Below are positions 60,953 to 64,000 of a DNA stretch of 64,000 nt, in pieces (position 1 is the first letter of the stretch; each line of letters opens with the position of its first letter). The notes under the pieces were generated by a model that saw nothing but the letters and a program-made list of their open reading frames with translations, made no database searches and had not been told where the DNA came from. Both the position numbers and the translations under genes were made by a program. This DNA comes from Micromonospora echinaurantiaca (GTDB lineage: Bacteria > Actinomycetota > Actinomycetes > Mycobacteriales > Micromonosporaceae). The stretch spans positions 6,219,501-6,283,500 of the forward strand of contig NZ_LT607750.1 of NCBI RefSeq assembly GCF_900090235.1. The letters are read 5' to 3'.

Positions 60953-61231
60953 GTGACCGACCCGACCCGGCCCGCCGCCGGGCTGCCGCCGCTGACCGTG
61001 CGCTACTTCGCCGGGGCACGCGCCGCCGCCGGCCGCACCGAGGAGACGGTGCCGGCCGGAGGCACCCTCGACGACCTCGTCACCGAACTGACCGGGCGGC
61101 ACGGTGACCGGCTCGCCGCCGTGCTGCGGGTGGCGAGCTTCCTGGTGGACGGGGTGACCTGCCACGATCGTCAGGCCCCGCTGCCGGCCGGGACCACGAT
61201 CGACGTACTGCCCCCCTTCGCGGGCGGCTGA
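60953..61231 (+). CDS. MoaD/ThiS-family sulfur carrier
   Basis: A 92-aa ubiquitin-like protein with VRYFAGARAAAGR early and the C-terminal PPFAGG, whose diGly end is adenylated and thiocarboxylated to donate sulfur for molybdopterin. It starts two bases after the moaA stop at GTG 60953. Context makes MoaD more likely than ThiS. Confidence 0.88.
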   Translation: MTDPTRPAAGLPPLTVRYFAGARAAAGRTEETVPAGGTLDDLVTELTGRHGDRLAAVLRVASFLVDGVTCHDRQAPLPAGTTIDVLPPFAGG

Positions 61232-61242
61232 GGGAGGCGCAC

Positions 61243-62487
61243 ATGCTCGCAGTGCTGGGTTTCGTGGGGACCCTGGCGCTGATCACCGGCCTGATCCACC
61301 TCTACCTGTGGAAGCGGCTGGTCCGGGACACCACGACGCCGGGGCGCTGGCGGCGGGTCGGCGGGATCAGCGCGCTCGTGCTGGCCCTGCTGGTGCCGGC
61401 CACCATGGTCGGCACCCAGGCCGGGCTGTACTGGCTGGCGTGGCCCGGCTACCTCTGGCTCGCGATCATGTTCTACCTGCTGGTCCTGCTCGTCGCGCTG
61501 GAAGTGCCGATGCTGGTGACCAGGCTGGTGCTGCGCCGCCGGGTGGCGGCGGCCGAGCCGACCGCCGCCGCGCCCGAGCCGGCCCTGGTCGGCGCGGCCG
61601 GCCCGGCCGATCCGCCGGCCGCCGGCGCCGTCGGCCAGTCCGACCACGACCCGTCCCGGCGGCTGCTGCTGGCCCGGGGGGCGGCGATCTTCGCCGGACT
61701 CACCGCCACCGGCCTCACCGGGTACGGCATCCGCACCGCGCTCGGCCCGCCGCAGCTGGACCGGGTGCAGATCCCGCTGGCCAAGCTGCCCCGGAGCATG
61801 GACGGCCTGCGCATCGCCACCGTCTCCGACATCCACCTCGGGCCGCTGCGCGGCCGGGCGCACACCGAGCGGATCGTGGCCGCGATCAACCGTCTGGACG
61901 CCGACCTGGTCGCGGTCGTCGGCGACCTGGTCGACGGCTCGGTGGCCGAGCTGGGTGAGGCCGCCGCGCCGCTGCGGGACCTGCGCTCCCGGCACGGCAG
62001 CTACTTCGTCACCGGCAACCACGAGTACTACTCCGGCGTCGAGGAGTGGGTGCGGGAGCTGGACCGGCTGGGGCTGCGGGTGCTGCAGAACGACCGGCGG
62101 GAGATCCAGGCCCGCGGCGGCGTGCTCGACCTGGCCGGGGTCAACGACGTCACGGCCGCCGGCACCGGGCTGGCCGCGCCGGCCGACTTCACCGCGGCGC
62201 TGGGCGACCGGGACCCGTCCCGCCCGGTGGTCCTCCTCGCCCACCAGCCGGTGGCCGCGGTCGAGGCGGCGAAGTTCGGCGTCGACCTGCAACTGTCCGG
62301 GCACACCCACGGCGGCCAGATCGTCCCGTTCAACCTGCTGGTCAAGCTCCAGCAGCCGGTGGTCTCCGGCCTCGGCGAGGTCGACGGCACCAAGGTGTAC
62401 GTCACCAACGGCGCCGGCTTCTGGGGGCCGCCGGTCCGGGTCGGCGCCGAGCCGCAGATCACCCTCGTCGAGCTGCGTTCGGCATAG
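61243..62487 (+). CDS. Membrane-anchored metallophosphoesterase
   Basis: A 414-aa protein with three to four N-terminal helices (about residues 1-100), an Ala/Pro-rich linker, a further RR-containing hydrophobic segment (DPSRRLLLARGAAIFAGLTATG, near 137-158) and a calcineurin-like domain. The metal-binding motifs are all present: SDIHLG, VGDLVDG, GNHEYY and SGHTHGG. The layout matches the YkuE-type family. GGGAGG precedes ATG 61243. Its substrate is unknown. Confidence 0.9.
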   Translation: MLAVLGFVGTLALITGLIHLYLWKRLVRDTTTPGRWRRVGGISALVLALLVPATMVGTQAGLYWLAWPGYLWLAIMFYLLVLLVALEVPMLVTRLVLRRRVAAAEPTAAAPEPALVGAAGPADPPAAGAVGQSDHDPSRRLLLARGAAIFAGLTATGLTGYGIRTALGPPQLDRVQIPLAKLPRSMDGLRIATVSDIHLGPLRGRAHTERIVAAINRLDADLVAVVGDLVDGSVAELGEAAAPLRDLRSRHGSYFVTGNHEYYSGVEEWVRELDRLGLRVLQNDRREIQARGGVLDLAGVNDVTAAGTGLAAPADFTAALGDRDPSRPVVLLAHQPVAAVEAAKFGVDLQLSGHTHGGQIVPFNLLVKLQQPVVSGLGEVDGTKVYVTNGAGFWGPPVRVGAEPQITLVELRSA

Positions 62488-62548
62488 CGCAGCTCACCCC
62501 CGAGCGTGGCGACGCGCGGCGGTGAGCCGTGCCGTGGCAGGATGCGGC

Positions 62549-64000
62549 GTGCCTCCGTTCAGCGCCGCACCCCCCGGTGGCCTCCCGCCGTTCGTCGCGG
62601 ACCTGCACATCCACTCGAAGTACTCGCGCGCGTGCAGCCGCGACCTGACCCTGCCGAACCTCGGCTGGTGGGCCCGACGCAAGGGCATCGGCCTGCTCGG
62701 CACCGGTGACTTCACCCACCCCGCCTGGTACGACCACCTGCGCGAGACGCTGCATCCGGCGGAGCCCGGCCTCTACCGGCTCAGCCCGGAGGCGGAGCGG
62801 GACATCGCCCGACGGCTGCCACCCCGGCTGGCCAGCGCGGCCGAAACCGACCCGGTGCGGTTCATGCTCAGCGTGGAGATCTCCACGATCTACAAGCGGG
62901 ACGACCGCACCCGCAAGGTGCACCACCTGATCTACCTGCCCGACCTGGACGCGGTGTCCCGGTTCAACACCGCGCTCGGCCGGATCGGCAACCTCGGCTC
63001 GGACGGCCGGCCGATCCTCGGCCTGGACTCCCGGGACCTGCTGGAGATCACCCTGGAGGCCAGCCCGGACGGCTACCTGGTGCCGGCGCACATCTGGACG
63101 CCCTGGTTCTCCGCGCTCGGCTCGAAGTCCGGCTTCGACGCGATCGCCGACTGCTACGCCGACCTGGCCGGGCACATCTTCGCGGTGGAGACCGGCCTCT
63201 CCTCCGACCCGGAGATGAACTGGCGGGTCGGCAGCCTGGACGCATACCGGCTGGTGTCGAACTCGGACGCGCACTCGCCGCCGGCGCTGGCCCGGGAGGC
63301 GACCGTCTTCGCCACCACCCGCGACTACTTCGCCGTCCGGGACGCGCTGCGCACCGGCGACGGGCTCGCCGGGACCATCGAGTTCTTCCCGGAGGAGGGC
63401 AAGTACCACGCCGACGGGCACCGGCTCTGCGGGGTCAACTGGGCCCCGGAGCAGACCCGCGCGGCCGGCGGGCGCTGCCCCGAGTGCGGCAAGCCGCTCA
63501 CCGTCGGCGTGCTCAGCCGGGTCGAGGAACTGGCCGACCGCCCGGCCGGGCACCGACCCGAGCAGGCTCGCGAGGTGACCCACCTGGTGCCGCTCGCCGA
63601 GATCCTCGGCGAGATCAACAAGGTGGGCGCCCGGTCCAAGAAGGTCGACGGGAAGCTCAACGACCTGCTCGCCGCGCTCGGCCCGGAGCTGGAGATCCTC
63701 ACCCGCACCCCGCTGGACGAGATCGCGCGGGTCGGTGGGGAACTGCTCGCCGAGGGGATCGGCCGGCTACGCCGGGGCGAGGTGCGCCGGGTCCCCGGCT
63801 ACGACGGCGAGTACGGCGTGATCACCCTCTTCGACCCGGCCGAGCTGGGCGGACCGACGCCGGGGACGCAGGCCGAGACGCTGTTCGACGTACCCGTGCC
63901 GGCGCAGCGCAGGCCCGCGGAGCCGGCGGCCGGACCGCGGGCCAAGCGCCCGGCGGCGGCCAAGGCCGAGCCGAAGCGGAAGGCCAGCGCACCGCCGCCA
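62549..64000 (+). CDS. Endonuclease Q-family protein (incomplete at window end)
   Basis: The gene runs beyond the window; 484 codons are seen. The PHP-type metal-dependent phosphoesterase domain opens with ADLHIHSKYSRACSRDL, and SVEISTIYKRD and SNSDAHSP contribute metal ligands. A Cys4 zinc site (CGVNW and RCPECGKPL) follows, then a helical segment with EILGEINKVGARSKKV. The visible C-terminal part is Ala/Lys/Pro-rich. EndoQ in archaea cleaves DNA at deaminated bases; bacterial members are sometimes called UvrD-like. GTG 62549 has AGGA upstream. Confidence 0.87.
   Translation, partial: MPPFSAAPPGGLPPFVADLHIHSKYSRACSRDLTLPNLGWWARRKGIGLLGTGDFTHPAWYDHLRETLHPAEPGLYRLSPEAERDIARRLPPRLASAAETDPVRFMLSVEISTIYKRDDRTRKVHHLIYLPDLDAVSRFNTALGRIGNLGSDGRPILGLDSRDLLEITLEASPDGYLVPAHIWTPWFSALGSKSGFDAIADCYADLAGHIFAVETGLSSDPEMNWRVGSLDAYRLVSNSDAHSPPALAREATVFATTRDYFAVRDALRTGDGLAGTIEFFPEEGKYHADGHRLCGVNWAPEQTRAAGGRCPECGKPLTVGVLSRVEELADRPAGHRPEQAREVTHLVPLAEILGEINKVGARSKKVDGKLNDLLAALGPELEILTRTPLDEIARVGGELLAEGIGRLRRGEVRRVPGYDGEYGVITLFDPAELGGPTPGTQAETLFDVPVPAQRRPAEPAAGPRAKRPAAAKAEPKRKASAPPP

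Overview
The window is a high-G+C actinobacterial chromosome segment. Codons are strongly GC-biased in the third position, GTG and TTG starts are common, and adjacent genes overlap as ATGA, GTGA or TGATG. The gene families point to the mycelial actinomycetes, and Micromonosporaceae (Micromonospora or a close relative) is the best fit. Indicators are a Bpa proteasome activator ending GQYL, three LytR-CpsA-Psr (LCP) cell-wall ligases in a row, an XRE/DUF5753 plus DUF397 pair, DUF4192, DUF5926, DUF6457, and SigE-type ECF sigma factors linked to membrane regulators. The genus is inferred from these families, not from a marker gene. I found no rRNA, tRNA, CRISPR array, prophage or insertion sequence.

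Layout. 0.1-3.8 kb: a polyprenyl-phosphate sugar transferase and a LytS/LytTR-type two-component pair. 3.9-8.2 kb: an ECF sigma factor with a membrane partner, a GlxA/AraC regulator divergent from a dehydrogenase-like gene, and a DUF5701-like gene. 8.3-12.7 kb: three tandem paralogous secreted proteins, each made of about three 120-residue beta-rich repeats. 12.9-21.2 kb: two small-membrane-protein/sodium-solute-symporter pairs (the second is DUF485-actP) around an ABC exporter and two small enzymes. 21.3-26.2 kb: a UDP-glucuronate decarboxylase-like enzyme and three LCP ligases, a cell-envelope polysaccharide block. 26.2-30.4 kb: rhodanese, glycerophosphodiesterase, an orphan histidine kinase, a kinase-like ATPase and DUF5926.

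30.5-43.2 kb: arginine deiminase, NERD-like and PAS-like proteins, an ACT protein, a lipoprotein, prephenate dehydratase, AIM24, a small metallopeptidase, OsmC, a GNAT, two HAD phosphatases, Bpa, an alpha/beta hydrolase and an orphan amino-acid-type binding lipoprotein. 43.2-51.5 kb: a dimethylargininase-like enzyme divergent from an Lrp regulator, a secreted beta-propeller protein, a YbjN-type protein ending in MYL, the molybdenum-cofactor genes mobA/DUF6457/fdhD, and DUF2975 plus an HTH protein. 51.6-56.1 kb: a second sigma/membrane-protein module flanked by an exact 22-bp direct repeat, a thioredoxin-fold protein lacking the second active-site Cys, and a small-gene/XRE/DUF397 locus with two apparent frameshifts. 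56.1-64 kb: an Lrp regulator divergent from an SMP-30 lactonase, DUF4192, a fructosamine-kinase-like protein, moaA-moaD, a metallophosphoesterase and the start of an endonuclease Q-like gene cut by the window edge.

The most unusual items are the tandem secreted repeat proteins, the YbjN-type protein whose C-terminus fits a proteasome-docking motif like that of the nearby Bpa, a DnaA-box cluster outside any replication-gene context, and several intergenic palindromes that resemble one another.
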